From Adineta ricciae (taxonomy: Eukaryota; Rotifera; Eurotatoria; Adinetida; Adinetidae), in NCBI GenBank assembly GCA_905250025.1, contig CAJNOJ010000012.1, forward strand, positions 124,001 through 188,000: 64,000 nucleotides of DNA, read 5' to 3'. The notes below the pieces were generated by a model. That model did not search any database and was not told the origin of the DNA. It worked only from the letters and a program-made list of their open reading frames with translations. Shown here in pieces: positions 14,901 to 25,314 of the stretch. Every line of letters starts with the position of its first letter. The stretch's first letter is position 1. The translations under genes were made by a program, and so were the position numbers.

Positions 14901-16005
14901 CTAATCTATCCGATACAGAAACTTATTCAATGGACGAAACAACGGCAAAATCAAACATCGATTACGCCCACTCGAGACGCATCTATGTTCTTATAAATGT
15001 ATCATTAGAATCTCATACATGTGTCTGCTTCAATAATGCTTAGACGAAGGATAAGTGCCATCAGATGAACAGATGGATAATAAAGACGTGTATAAAGAAC
15101 AGATGTAATCTGACATATCAATGACATACCTCAGCATCACGATCGGCAATGGCATCATTGAGTTCTTTTTCAAGTTTAGCAATAACAGTTTCATTAGCAG
15201 CCAAACGTGCATTTAAACTTTTGATTTGTTCACCTTTCTCACGTTCTTCGAGTGGAGTGGTCAGAAATCGTTCCATAGCAGAATCTCGTAATAGTTTCAA
15301 CACATCTGAAGTAACCGCTTATACTTGATAATGTAGAGGAAAAGAAAGTTCTACGCACTCATCACTTCTTTTTGTTTGGGTAATAAATTATTGCTTTGTA
15401 ATATACGTTTAATCATCTCAAGACGATTTTGTTCATGAAGAAGTCGACGAAGAACATTACGAATCGATTGTTGCATATAATAATGATACGCGATTTGTTC
15501 ACTGGTATTGCTCGACAACGATTTACCAAACCGCCGTGTATAATTTTCAAATTGTGGCAATTTTTCTGCATAACAGTATGTCAATTCATTTTTTCACTCA
15601 AAAAAAGAATGTCTTTTTATCCTACCGATGATGTTCATTACTGATTGAAGTGATTCATGTGCTTCGTAGGCTCGTTTCAATTGCTCATGTCGATTTATCT
15701 CATTCATTGATTCACTAGAAAGATTCAATGTTCAATTTCTACCAGTCCGTTATGTTTACTTACCTATCAATGACCGATTTGAAAAGATCAGCATGTGCTG
15801 CGATAATGGGTAGAAGTTCGATTAATTCCATTTTCTGCACAAGATCATCGAAAACAATCATAATCCGTTGTGTTTCAATTGTCGACAGTTTCTTTCGCGC
15901 GGGCTCGTGCAAGCGCAATGGGTCAAGTTGAAGACGGATTGGTTTAGCAGCAGCACCAGAAGTACGGGATTTGTTTGACGACGACATGATTGATGCTGAC
16001 GCCAT
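11919..16005 (-). CDS. DRC10: Dynein regulatory complex protein 10 (IQ domain-containing D)
   Basis: DRC10/IQCD is a coiled-coil subunit of the nexin-dynein regulatory complex of motile cilia. The start at 16005 opens an N-terminal block, LSTIETQRIMIVFDDLVQKM, which matches the LTTIEAKRIM region of IQCD. Next come the MQQSIRNVLRRLL block (about 15440), ERFLTTPLEEREKGEQIKSL with ELNDAIADRDAEV (15130-15290), and long charged coiled coils in exons at about 12790-12937, 12610-12720 and 12190-12410. The WLTKYDNEMRQKQ motif is present. An IQ motif (AAAQIQRFWQGYKVRK, about 12050-12110) precedes a Lys/Gly-rich tail (KKKKKGKKGGKGKGKK) and TGA at 11919-11921. Intron 12938-15129, about 2.2 kb, is far larger than the 50-70 nt norm here and holds the STEAP-like gene on the other strand. 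The exon junction is phase 0 (...DAE|IKAR...). Confidence 0.9.
13443..14996 (+). CDS. STEAP-family metalloreductase-like protein, nested in a DRC10 intron
   Basis: STEAP proteins are six-pass haem membrane reductases for iron and copper with an N-terminal NADPH-binding domain. Three exons (13443-about 13610, about 13660-14438, about 14502-14996) join in frame. The first part holds a Rossmann-like block (YPLVGIIGQNKRSQAFRKRL), degenerate compared with the usual GSGDFxRS loop of STEAPs, so NADPH binding is doubtful. The membrane half begins near LIGNCLFPLLATVFVFTLCL. The block SFFFGLFTMVALCILSCVHF, followed by LLWKEYHFLTSHLGLFCLLF and AVIHP, matches the STEAP core, including the haem-ligand His before P; another His lies in LAFALLHLVF. 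The whole gene sits inside the 2.2-kb intron of DRC10, opposite in orientation. The assigned start follows 'acaatacag', a weak acceptor-like context. Confidence 0.75.
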
Positions 16006-16096
16006 AGTTTGTTTTTTCTTTTCGAGTAAACCAAAAGTACAAACTGATTTGATCTAAAAATATCGCATCAGTATTAACTGCAGCTGTTCACACGAG

Positions 16097-16104
16097 TATA
16101 AAAG
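16097..16104 (+). promoter_or_regulatory. TATA box for the small secreted-protein gene
   Basis: TATAAAAG at 16097-16104 lies 77 bp upstream of the ATG at 16181 and only about 90 bp from the divergent DRC10 start, so this short interval serves two opposite promoters. An acceptor-like 'ctattgtag' (ending 16148) lies between the box and the start codon. Confidence 0.55.
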
Positions 16105-16180
16105 CACGGAGTCAGTTAGGTTAGTGCGTCTTTTTTCTTCTATTGTAGATTTGAATTACAAAACAATTTTTCTATCAAGT

Positions 16181-16528
16181 ATGGAATCGAACGTGTTCGT
16201 TAGTTTCGTGTGTCTTTCTCTATGGTTGACAGTGCATGCAGCGAGCGATCTATCTGTTCCAGTTACGGCTTTTGAATATGATCTATTTCGTTGGCCACAC
16301 ACAACACCGGAATGCGATCGTTTTTCTCAAGGATTACAACATGAAAATGTCGATAATGATCCACAAAGTTTTCTCAAAACAGACTGCGAACGGTTTCGAC
16401 GCGCTCTGGCATGTTATGACAGCTTTTATTCATCACTAGATTTGAATACGGAAAATGGTCGAGAGACAAAAAAAGATTTGGACGAGCACAATATTGAATA
16501 TCTCAAAAAGCAATGTGCGAACATTTAA
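16181..16528 (+). CDS. Small secreted cysteine-containing protein, unknown family
   Basis: A single-exon 115-residue protein. Residues 1-20 (MESNVFVSFVCLSLWLTVHA) form a clear signal peptide ending in an AxA-like site. The mature part is acidic and hydrophilic with four cysteines (in PECDRF, TDCERF, LACYDS and KQCANI), which could form two disulfides. I recognise no known domain. A strong TATA box and a predicted leader support a real, secreted product. The TAA stop is at 16526-16528. Confidence 0.6.
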   Translation: MESNVFVSFVCLSLWLTVHAASDLSVPVTAFEYDLFRWPHTTPECDRFSQGLQHENVDNDPQSFLKTDCERFRRALACYDSFYSSLDLNTENGRETKKDLDEHNIEYLKKQCANI

Positions 16529-17175
16529 TAATAATCTTCTGTAATTTGATAAAGTAATTGAAATACATACTTATCGCTATATAGAAGACTCTTTGTCGAA
16601 AAACATGAAGTCAATGTCTAGGCCATTAGTTCTGTAATATCTATAGCAACATTTTCTGTTCTTCTCTGCACTTTGGTCAAAGTGCATAAGTATGTTGAAA
16701 TGCATTGATGAGATGTCTAACAAAAATCTTTTCCTTTTTCATCAAAGACAAAACACTGATTTTTCATTTTTCTTGTTTTTTTCTTATCTTCATAAATTTT
16801 CTCATTGATATATTTTTTTTCCTAATGACTATAGACATTCACATGAATAAAGTTTATCGTAGAATAAAGAAGAAGAAAAAGGCTATCTAGGGTAATTTTC
16901 TCGTCCATTCGTTCATCATCATCATCATCTCTCTCTCTCTCCCCCTGTGTTTCTGTTCGTTTTCTATTCACCATCGTATGTAAACAGCTGTAGGTGCTGG
17001 AAGAAAATATATCCGTAAATCTCTCGATATATATTCATATACCTCGGTAGACTATTTCGTCTATTTTCTTTCTTGTTTTTCGTCCGGCTGGAATTCTTCA
17101 TAGATATTCGCATTTCGAAATCGATTTCATTTACCTTGTATTTTCTAGTTAATCGTGTAAAAACATCTTCAAAAC
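16529..17175. other. Intergenic: 3' flank and DDX6 upstream region
   Basis: No gene is visible. The stretch contains A+T-rich 3' UTR-like sequence, a (CAT)n/(CT)n microsatellite at about 16915-16945, and, just before the DDX6 start, a pyrimidine-rich acceptor (gtattttctag, ending 17148) followed by a short leader to the ATG at 17176. Confidence 0.5.
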
Positions 17176-18690
17176 ATGACCAACAGTGAAGAACTTACTG
17201 TAACAACAACTTCAACGGCAATTATTGATACACATGCCGGTTCAATGAATGCCCATACCAAAGCACTTCTTGATGATCCCAACTGGAAAGAAAAATTGAA
17301 ATTACCACCTAAAGATAATCGTCCCAAAACAGCCGATGTCACCGCTACCAAAGGACATAACTTCGAAGATTATTGTCTCAAACGCGAACTATTAATGGGT
17401 ATACAAATAAGCAGAAATTCATATCTTGTCTTCATCGCGCATGTTTTCCTTTGTAGGCATCTATGAAAAAGGCTGGGAAAAGCCATCACCAGTACAAGAA
17501 CAATCTATTCCAATTGCCCTTACTGGTCGCGATGTTCTCGCACGTGCAAAGAATGGAACCGGCAAAACTGGTGCTTATACGATTCCAATCATCGAACGCA
17601 TCGATCCAACGAAAAATGTCATCCAAGCCGTTATTCTAGTGCCAACACGTGAATTAGCTTTGCAAACAAGTGCCATCTGCATGGAACTTTCAAAACACAT
17701 CCAATTACGCGTCATGGTCACAACCGGTGGTACATCTTTACGTGAAGATATCACACGTTTACAAGAAGTCGTGCATATCGTCATCGCAACACCCGGTCGA
17801 CTCTTGGATTTGGTGAACAAAAACCTAGCTAAAATCGACTCATGCCGTGTGATTGTTTTGGATGAAGCCGATAAATTACTTTCACAAGATTACAACCATC
17901 TTTTGGACGAATTGTTGTACACAATGCCAACTGATCGACAAGTGATGCTCTTTTCGGCAACATTTCCATTGACCGTCGATGATTTCATTCATAAACATAT
18001 GAAACAAGCATACGAAATCAATCTTATGGACGAACTGACACTCAAAGGTATTACACAATACTATGCCTATGTACAAGAACGTCAAAAGATTCACTGTTTA
18101 AATACACTCTTCTCCAAAGTAAGTCATTTTAGTTTGTATTTGCTCGACAACGAAATTTTCTGCCTTTTGTCTAGTTACAAATTAATCAATCGATTATTTT
18201 CTGCAATTCAACACAACGTGTCGAACTTTTAGCTAAGAAAATCACCGAACTAGGTTATAATTGTTATTATATCCACTCGAAGATGCGACAAGAACATCGT
18301 AATCGTGTGTTCCATGATTTCCGTACTGGTCTCTGCCGTAATCTTGTTTGCTCGGATCTGTTTACCCGTGGTATCGACATTCAAGCCGTCAACGTTGTAA
18401 TTAATTTTGACTTTCCTCGTTTCAGTGAAACCTATCTGTAAGATCCGATTCGTCCTATGAATTTTCCTTGTTCATACTCTGCTTCTAGTCATCGTATTGG
18501 TCGTTCGGGTCGTTTCGGTCATCTTGGTGTTGCCATCAGTTTGATCACCCATGAAGATCGATTTGCTGTTCACAAAATCGAACAAGAATTGGGCACCGAA
18601 ATTCTCCCTATTCCACGTCATATTGATGAACATCTCTATGTTGCCAAAGTGTCCGCAATCGAATCATCATCCGAAGAACACCAACAATAA
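17176..18690 (+). CDS. DDX6: DDX6/Me31B-type DEAD-box RNA helicase, tandem copy 1
   Basis: DDX6 (Dhh1/Me31B) is the P-body helicase that couples deadenylation to decapping and represses translation. All core motifs are present: the Q-motif region ([20 protein letters not shown]), motif I AKNGTGKT, Ia [10 protein letters not shown] and [42 protein letters not shown] and [12 protein letters not shown]. The N-terminal tail is short and the C-terminus lacks the long extension of some family members. Three short introns interrupt it (after LLMG, LFSK and ETYL). A second, closely similar gene follows at 19041. Copy 1 has no intron at the [10 protein letters not shown] site (about 18047), unlike copy 2. 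Confidence 0.93.
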
Positions 18691-19040
18691 TGAACAGTCA
18701 GATGTTTTCGCTTTCTTTTTTTTTCCTCTTCCGTCGCTTTGTATGTGTGTTTTACTAGTCAAAAGGCAACTCCAATGATACTCCAAGATCAGATATATAT
18801 GATGTGTGTGCACAATTTTATTCTACATTCTCTTTCTCTTTCTTTTCCTCTTTATTATAAGTTTCTTCTTTTTCATCCTTCTTTTTTTGATCGATTGTTC
18901 TTGCATAACAAACGTTTTATAGAGAAAAAACTACGTTGAAATAAGTCAAAACGTTTTCTTCTACTTTAGATCTACACCTACATTATACATTCATTGATAT
19001 CTTTTGTACATATAAACAATTTTGTTTTTATCCCTTAATT
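18691..19040. other. Intergenic between the two DDX6 paralogues
   Basis: A T-rich 350-bp spacer with no coding potential seen. It holds the 3' end of copy 1 and an acceptor-like 'ctactttag' (ending 18969), 71 nt before the copy 2 start codon. Confidence 0.5.
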
Positions 19041-20671
19041 ATGATTGACTCAACAACTGGAGGTAAAGCATCACCATCTTTACCATTATCAGCAACAAAC
19101 AATACTGGCAATGACAAAAGCAAGATTAATAATGGAAATACAACAACAACAACAACGATCAACAAAGATGATCCGGATTGGAAATCGAAATTGAACATTC
19201 CAGTCAAAGATAATCGCGCTAAGACAAGTGATGTCACTAACACCAGTGGTCATGATTTTGAAGATTATTGTCTCAAACGCGAATTATTAATGGGTAAAGT
19301 TACCACATCTCAATGTGAATTATACACAAAAGCTTTTCTCTGTCTAGGCATCTACGAAAAAGGTTGGGAAAAGCCATCTCCTATTCAAGAACATTCAATC
19401 CCAATCGCATTGACTGGTCGCGATGTTCTCGCACGTGCAAAGAATGGAACCGGCAAAACGGGCGCCTATACAATTCCTGTCATTGAGCGTATCGATCCAG
19501 AAAAAAACGCCATTCAAGCTGTTATTCTAGTGCCAACACGTGAATTAGCCTTGCAAACAAGTGCTATCTGTATGGAAATCTCTAAACATATTCATTTGCG
19601 TGTGATGGTTACAACTGGCGGTACATCATTACGCGAAGACATCGCACGTTTACAAGAAGTCGTACAAATTGTCATCGCTACACCTGGTCGATTGCTAGAT
19701 TTGGTGAATAAAGATATAGCGAAACTTGATTCATGCCGTGTGATTGTTTTGGACGAAGCTGATAAGTTACTTTCACAAGATTTCAATCACTTGTTAGACG
19801 ATCTAATTTATCATTTACCGCAAGATAGACAAATTATGTTGTACTCAGCAACATTTCCTTTGACAGTTGATGATTTTATTAAAAAACATATGCGTAACCC
19901 ATATGAAATCAATCTTATGGAGGAACTTACTCTTAAAGGTATGTTGAATTCATCTCCTATGCGTTACTTTGACCGTATTCTCGTTCTAGGTATTACTCAG
20001 TACTATGCATTCGTACAAGAACGTCAAAAGGTCCACTGTTTAAATACATTATTTTCAAAAGTAAGAAAACTAACACGAGCTGCGATGTTTTCTATTCTGT
20101 TCTCTTCGTTTTCTTAGTTACAAATTAATCAATCGATTATTTTCTGTAATTCAACACAACGTGTCGAACTTTTAGCTAAGAAAATCACTGATCTCGGATA
20201 TTCATGTTATTATATTCACTCAAAAATGCGTCAAGATCATCGCAATCGTGTTTTTCATGATTTCCGCACCGGTCTCTGTCGTAATCTTGTCTGCTCGGAC
20301 TTATTCACTCGTGGCATTGACATTCAAGCTGTCAATGTCGTCATCAATTTCGATTTTCCCAAATTGAGTGAAACATATCTGTAAGTTGAATTCGCGCAAA
20401 ATCAAAGCAAAACCTTTTTCCTCTCCTTAGACATCGTATTGGTCGCTCAGGTCGTTTTGGTCATTATGGCATTGCTATTAGTCTCATTACCTACGAAGAT
20501 CGTTTTTCATTACATAAAATTGAACAAGAATTGGGCACCGAAATCCAACCCATTCCTAAACAAATAGATCCATCACTTTACGTCGCTGAATATCAAATGA
20601 GTGGAGACAATACGAGCGAAAGACAACAACAGGAAAGTAATGGCAATGCGTCCGCCAGCGTCAAATCTTAA
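19041..20671 (+). CDS. DDX6: DDX6/Me31B-type DEAD-box RNA helicase, tandem copy 2
   Basis: A second DDX6-type helicase in the same orientation as copy 1 and very similar through the core ([46 protein letters not shown]). The N-terminus differs, with a Thr/Asn-rich stretch ([20 protein letters not shown]). The C-terminus is longer and ends in a Glu/Ser/Asn-rich tail (stop 20669-20671). It shares the three introns of copy 1 and has one more, 19939-19989 (51 nt), splitting [10 protein letters not shown]. Without removing that intron the frame still reads through but inserts foreign residues. The copies probably act in the same P-body role; whether they have split functions cannot be told from sequence. 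Confidence 0.92.
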
Positions 20672-23220
20672 ACTGAAGGCAAACTTTAACTAAACGAAAA
20701 CAAGAAGTAAAATCTAAATATCATATAGTCGATGTTGTACAGTTCTTTTCTCTATTTGTGTATGTTTCTCATTGTTCCGGTGTTCAAAAATACCATTTTG
20801 CACCGTCGAAGCATCAAAACAAACAAGAAGTCTTTTGTTTTTATTATTTCACTACTCTCCGTTGTCTTGTGTTAATGTTTTCTTCGTCTTCTTTTTCATG
20901 CTTTGTTTCATGGCTGATATTCCGACATTTTGCGTAGTTTTTGAGAATTTGATTTATGTTGTAATTGATTTTTACGATCTCATCCCCTGCCAAACAAACA
21001 AAAATTTTCCTTTTTCTTATGTCGAAGACACAAAACACTTTTTCTTGATAGTCTCTTTTTCTCTGTATTAGTTTCTTGCTACTCTATTGTATATGTATGT
21101 TGTTGTTTAGTTGTTTTTCTTTTTATGTTCGATATGTGAGAAGAGTGTTTGACACAGAATGAGATATGAAACACAAAGAACCGAATTTGTGCCGTCGAAA
21201 AACAAAAAAAAAACAACAATAAAATTCTTTCAAGACCTTGTCATTAGAGATTGTACTTTTCTTGGCAAGACTCGGCTAGAATGGAAAATGAGAAAGACAT
21301 TTGGAAGCGTGCTTATAACTAAACTGTCTTATCTTGAGTGGATTCAATTAGGAGAACTGTTGCCTATTATTTAAACGAATCGGATGCAAAGCTAGAATAG
21401 AATTATTTCTCGTATAGTCCGATCGATCCTACAAACAAAGTAAACATAGTGAAATTCAAAGACCAGGACATTACATCCGAGCTCATTGAAAGATGTTATG
21501 GGCTTTTTGTGGTCTATATACCGACGTATCTTAACTGATTTTGCGTGAATGTTCAATGTAGTATTAGTGTACTGTGCAGCAGATGTAGCAACGGTGTTCA
21601 ATACAGCTTTATTTTAGATGGCTTCTTTGTCTATATCATTTTCCCATTTGTATTCGGGCGGAAGACCTTTCTAAAAGTCGATAAAATACATCTTGTTCCT
21701 CGGGCCAATTTTTAACGTGTTTTGTCAAGAATGAATTGGAAGAGAGCTTTACCCAACATAACAAGTCATTCTGCAGAGATGTGATTTTGAATGTATCAAT
21801 TTCAATGGTATCTGTGTTATCAATCCTTCACTGACGCTAAATTGTTGAACATATGGCCACTCACATTCGCTTACATCTGCTGTCTCGCACGATTTCCTGG
21901 TCAATGTTAACAGAGTACCAAAACTACCGAATGAAATTATTTCTAGGACTTCGACATCTATCAGAAAGTGACTAATATCATGCATGAAAAAATTCAATAT
22001 TCTAGGTCGCCTGTTGTCAACCATCTCTGGAATGGAATTCCCTGGAAGTTATTTGAATTGGTTAATAACTAATGAGGATGTGTATTTCTTTCCACTCACT
22101 CATTGAAGTTAGGATCACTGATATTTTCATCGCAGTTTCTCGCAGTCTGTTTCGAAATTCTTTCATCAATCATAATTACGTGTTGACTTTTATGACAAGC
22201 AATACATTCAATCGGAAAGATATTGATGTTGAAAACTCGTTTTCTCTATGCCTTTCATTATATTCTCGTTTGTTCATCAATTGTGTACGATGATGAACAG
22301 AAGTCTTTATTTGGTCTACATATGTCTAATCAAATACAGCACATCACACATCAATCTTTCTCTTCTTTCCATGCTTGTCTCTCATTCATCTCTTACAAGT
22401 TCAAATCGAGGTCATCAATATGATGTGAGATGGAATTATCCTTCTTTCTTCTCCTTTCTTGTTCATCTAGCCGTTCATCACGCTCTTTCTCTCCGTTCTA
22501 CACGAGAGATAAAATACTATTTGTATTCGTTCTAACACTTCTGATTACTAATAGATGACCGAAGAAAGAAAAAAAAAAGACAACGAAGAGTTGCATTTGT
22601 TAATGAATTGACATTGTACTTCTAGATACACATGTATTGATTGATGTAAGTTATTTATATTTGTCCAACACATCGACAAATAACATCGAGATCTGCCAAA
22701 TCAATGTTATTATCAAACAGACCTTATCGCCCGCAGTGATCTATCCTATATTGCATAGGTTTATTTAACTAAATTAGAACGAAAAAGAAAACCAGAAATA
22801 TAGATGAGAGTGACTGACATGCATATATTATATCATTTGATTCTCTGGAGAAATGAAAGCGAAGCAGAGACAAAGGACTAAAATTCTCGATCTTTTTTAT
22901 ATACTATTCAGAAATATGATTTTTTCAGGCGAGAGGATGTAGTTTGCATATGTTACGCTCCTTTTTTTAGCGAGGACAGAGCGGAGAAATTAATAAAAAG
23001 ATAAAAGAATTTTCCAGTCAATAGCATGATGAATGGAGAATCATTGTTCGATTCATACTAGACACTGTTCTTCTTCGACGATTTAGTCATAAATGTTTAC
23101 TTGTGTTCGATCGTCGCGCATGTGTTATATGCCGGCAATTCGGTCGCATTCTTTTCTTTCGAATTCATGAAACGAAAAAATTTGGTCATGAACAATTCCA
23201 TTTTCTATTTTAGATCGCAA
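20672..23220. other. Long intergenic region, largely featureless
   Basis: Over 2.5 kb without a supported intact gene. The first 400 bp look like DDX6 3' flank. One minus-strand coding relic is described separately at 21749-22048. The part from 22080 to 23100 is A+T-rich with short random frames. An acceptor (ctattttag, ending 23213) precedes the next gene. Confidence 0.5.
21749..22048 (-). pseudogene. Possible SnoaL/NTF2-like fold relic
   Basis: A minus-strand frame opens after a stop (reading LPGNSIPEMVDN) and continues through FFMHDISHFLIDVEVLEI, ISFGSFGTLLTLTRK and ECEWPYVQQFSVSEGLITQI before closing at 21749. The pattern (acidic helix end, VEVLEI strand, long strand, EWPYVQQF strand, 'SEGLIT' turn) resembles the second half of SnoaL-like NTF2-fold proteins. 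No partner exons for the first half were found, so I read it as a fragment or decayed gene. This is pattern recognition only. Confidence 0.3.
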
Positions 23221-24972
23221 ATGAACAATTGCACTCGAATATTTCTTCTTGTTACTCCAGCACTGGTTGCTATTGTTCTGCTTGGGGTGGCTTTTAGTAC
23301 CAATTGGTGGATGATCACATTAGACAAAGTGAGATTGTTAAACTGATTTTAATAGATTTCTAATCGCGATTTGTTTTTTAGTATATTCCAAAGGAAAGCT
23401 GGTTAAACACTACAAGCGATGTTCGCTCTTACTCAATGCTAATTCCTCATACAGTCGCACGAGGTTTACTAACCGAATGTACGAAATACGAAAAAACCAA
23501 GGTTCTCGTTTCAAACGCTTTTGATTTTCGCGAGGACCAGTCGCCGCTTGCAAATGAAACCTGTTCGAGCCATCAAATTGGATGTACGAAGGGCGTGGCA
23601 ATCTCGCGTCCACTAACGCGCTGTATAAACCGTGCACAACATTGTGACGGAATAATTCATTGTGAAGATAAAAGCGATGAATTAGCATGCAACCAAACTG
23701 TGCACAATGCCGCTTGTCCAACAGGCTTCACGAAGTGTCCTGACGGTAAAGTTTGTTACCGACAACAAGAACAAACGTGTGGTACGTTGATTTTACTAGG
23801 AGAGAACTTGGTGATTTATTTCTTTGATTAGATGGTGTATCCAACTGCATGAATGATTTTGATGAACAAAATTGCAATGAAGAAAAATGTCGATCGAATA
23901 GACATGTCTACTGTCCTCGAGAAAGGAAATGTTCAAGAAGAGAAAATTCCTATAAGTATGAATTTTGTTTTCGGAAGAATTCAGAAGACTAACTGCTAGT
24001 CATTTCTCATAGATGTGATGGCATTGTTGATTGCGAAGATAATTCCGACGAGGAAAACTGTCAACATTGCAACGGAGATCCAACTGTTTTCTTATGCGAT
24101 GGAAGATGTAAGCGCAAAAATGTTTCGAGAATATCATCTGACATGCTAAACAGGACTGGAACTGGATGAAACGCATTGGCCAGAGATGAGAATGAGCCTT
24201 CTGCTAGACAGAGAGCAGGAATACGTCGTACTTGTACATTCTTCAGTCGTGAATAGTACAATTACGTAGATCCTATTGATTTTTGAAATTTCTTTTTTAA
24301 GGCTTTCAACCGAAATACAGATGTGATGGTGTTGTTCATTGTTCTGATCTACGAGACGAGTTGAATTGCACTGATTATTCCAGCACAACGAACGAAAAAG
24401 GAGATATGTTTCGTCTCGAATATTTATGCCATGAAAAACGTTTCAATCCATTCATTTTTTATCCACCAAAGATCGACCCACGTCTCTTGGAATCCTATCC
24501 GCATCCAAACCAACGTACGGAATACTTGAATTTCATGTTCTATCTCCAATTAGTCGCCTTCTATTGCGTCGCAAGTGGTCTAATCTTTCTCTTCTTGGCA
24601 ATTATCTCCTTGTTCTTCTTTGCCTGTTGTCGCGACAAATGCATTAGCGTACCGTTTTGTCTCTACGGTATGTGGACTTTGTTAGCATGGATCGCCATTT
24701 GTGCAGCTCTTCTCGCGTTCGTTGGTATGTGGCTTTGGAAGAAACACAACTTGAGCGACTATGAGAACAATCCGCCACTGGATATTATGATCTATCAACG
24801 AAATCCTTCGTTACAATATGTGGAATTTTTTGGCTTGAGCTTTTGGTTAGCATGCGGTGCAGCATTGGTGGCATTCATTGGTGTATTGCTATCATGTTGT
24901 GTTTGCTTCACAGTTGGTTCGTCACGCTCGGAAAATAAAGAATATGAAATCATGCATATGCAAAACTATTAA
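23221..24972 (+). CDS. Tetraspan membrane protein with four LDL-receptor class A repeats
   Basis: The protein starts with a membrane segment (LLVTPALVAIVLLGVAFSTN) followed by WW, as in claudin/PMP22-type tetraspans. The first extracellular loop then carries four LDLRa repeats. Their calcium-binding ends read CDGIIHCEDKSDE, CDGVSNCMNDFDE, CDGIVDCEDNSDE and CDGVVHCSDLRDE. Three further membrane segments follow (about 24530-24630, 24655-24735 and 24830-24915) and a short cytosolic tail, SSRSENKEYEIMHMQNY. Introns fall within the loop; the longest is 24110-24300, and removing it restores the fourth repeat (CDGR|CFQPKYRCDG). LDLRa repeats usually bind ligands in endocytic receptors, so their place in a claudin-like loop suggests an adhesion or ligand-binding surface. 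The function is unknown. Confidence 0.8.
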
Positions 24973-25314
24973 CATTGGATGAACACGAAAATATGAAGCT
25001 TATATCTAGATTATGTAAAGTACGTCGTTTGTTTGTTTTCTTTTCTTGATATTGTATGATAAACTTCTATAAACCGTTTTCTCTTTGCGCTATCTATATC
25101 ACTCTAGTCATGCATATGTACGTGTGTGCGTGTTGATTGTATCCTATGTATAAAGTTCTTTATTTACGATTAGCGGTTCAATTCAATGAAATGATCTCTT
25201 ATTAATAACATCGGGAACGAATTAGTTCTTGTCTAATAAAGAATTTCAATGAGAAATGCGAACGGTCGGATGGCTTTCGATGAACTTTATTCGAATGAAA
25301 TGAAAGACTTGTAC
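24973..25314. other. Convergent 3' flanks
   Basis: Spacer between the stop codons of the LDLRa-tetraspan gene (+) and NIM1 (-). It is A+T-rich with AATAAA-like signals (for example ctaataaag near 25235). No gene was seen. Confidence 0.5.

Noticed and set aside
20772..21374. Open frames downstream of DDX6 copy 2
   Set aside because: The translations are low-complexity, Phe/Leu-rich and typical of T-rich 3' flank; no neighbouring exons fit.
22072..22535. Overlapping open frames in the 22 kb region
   Set aside because: Several frames are open at once with no protein-like pattern; this is chance in A+T-rich DNA.
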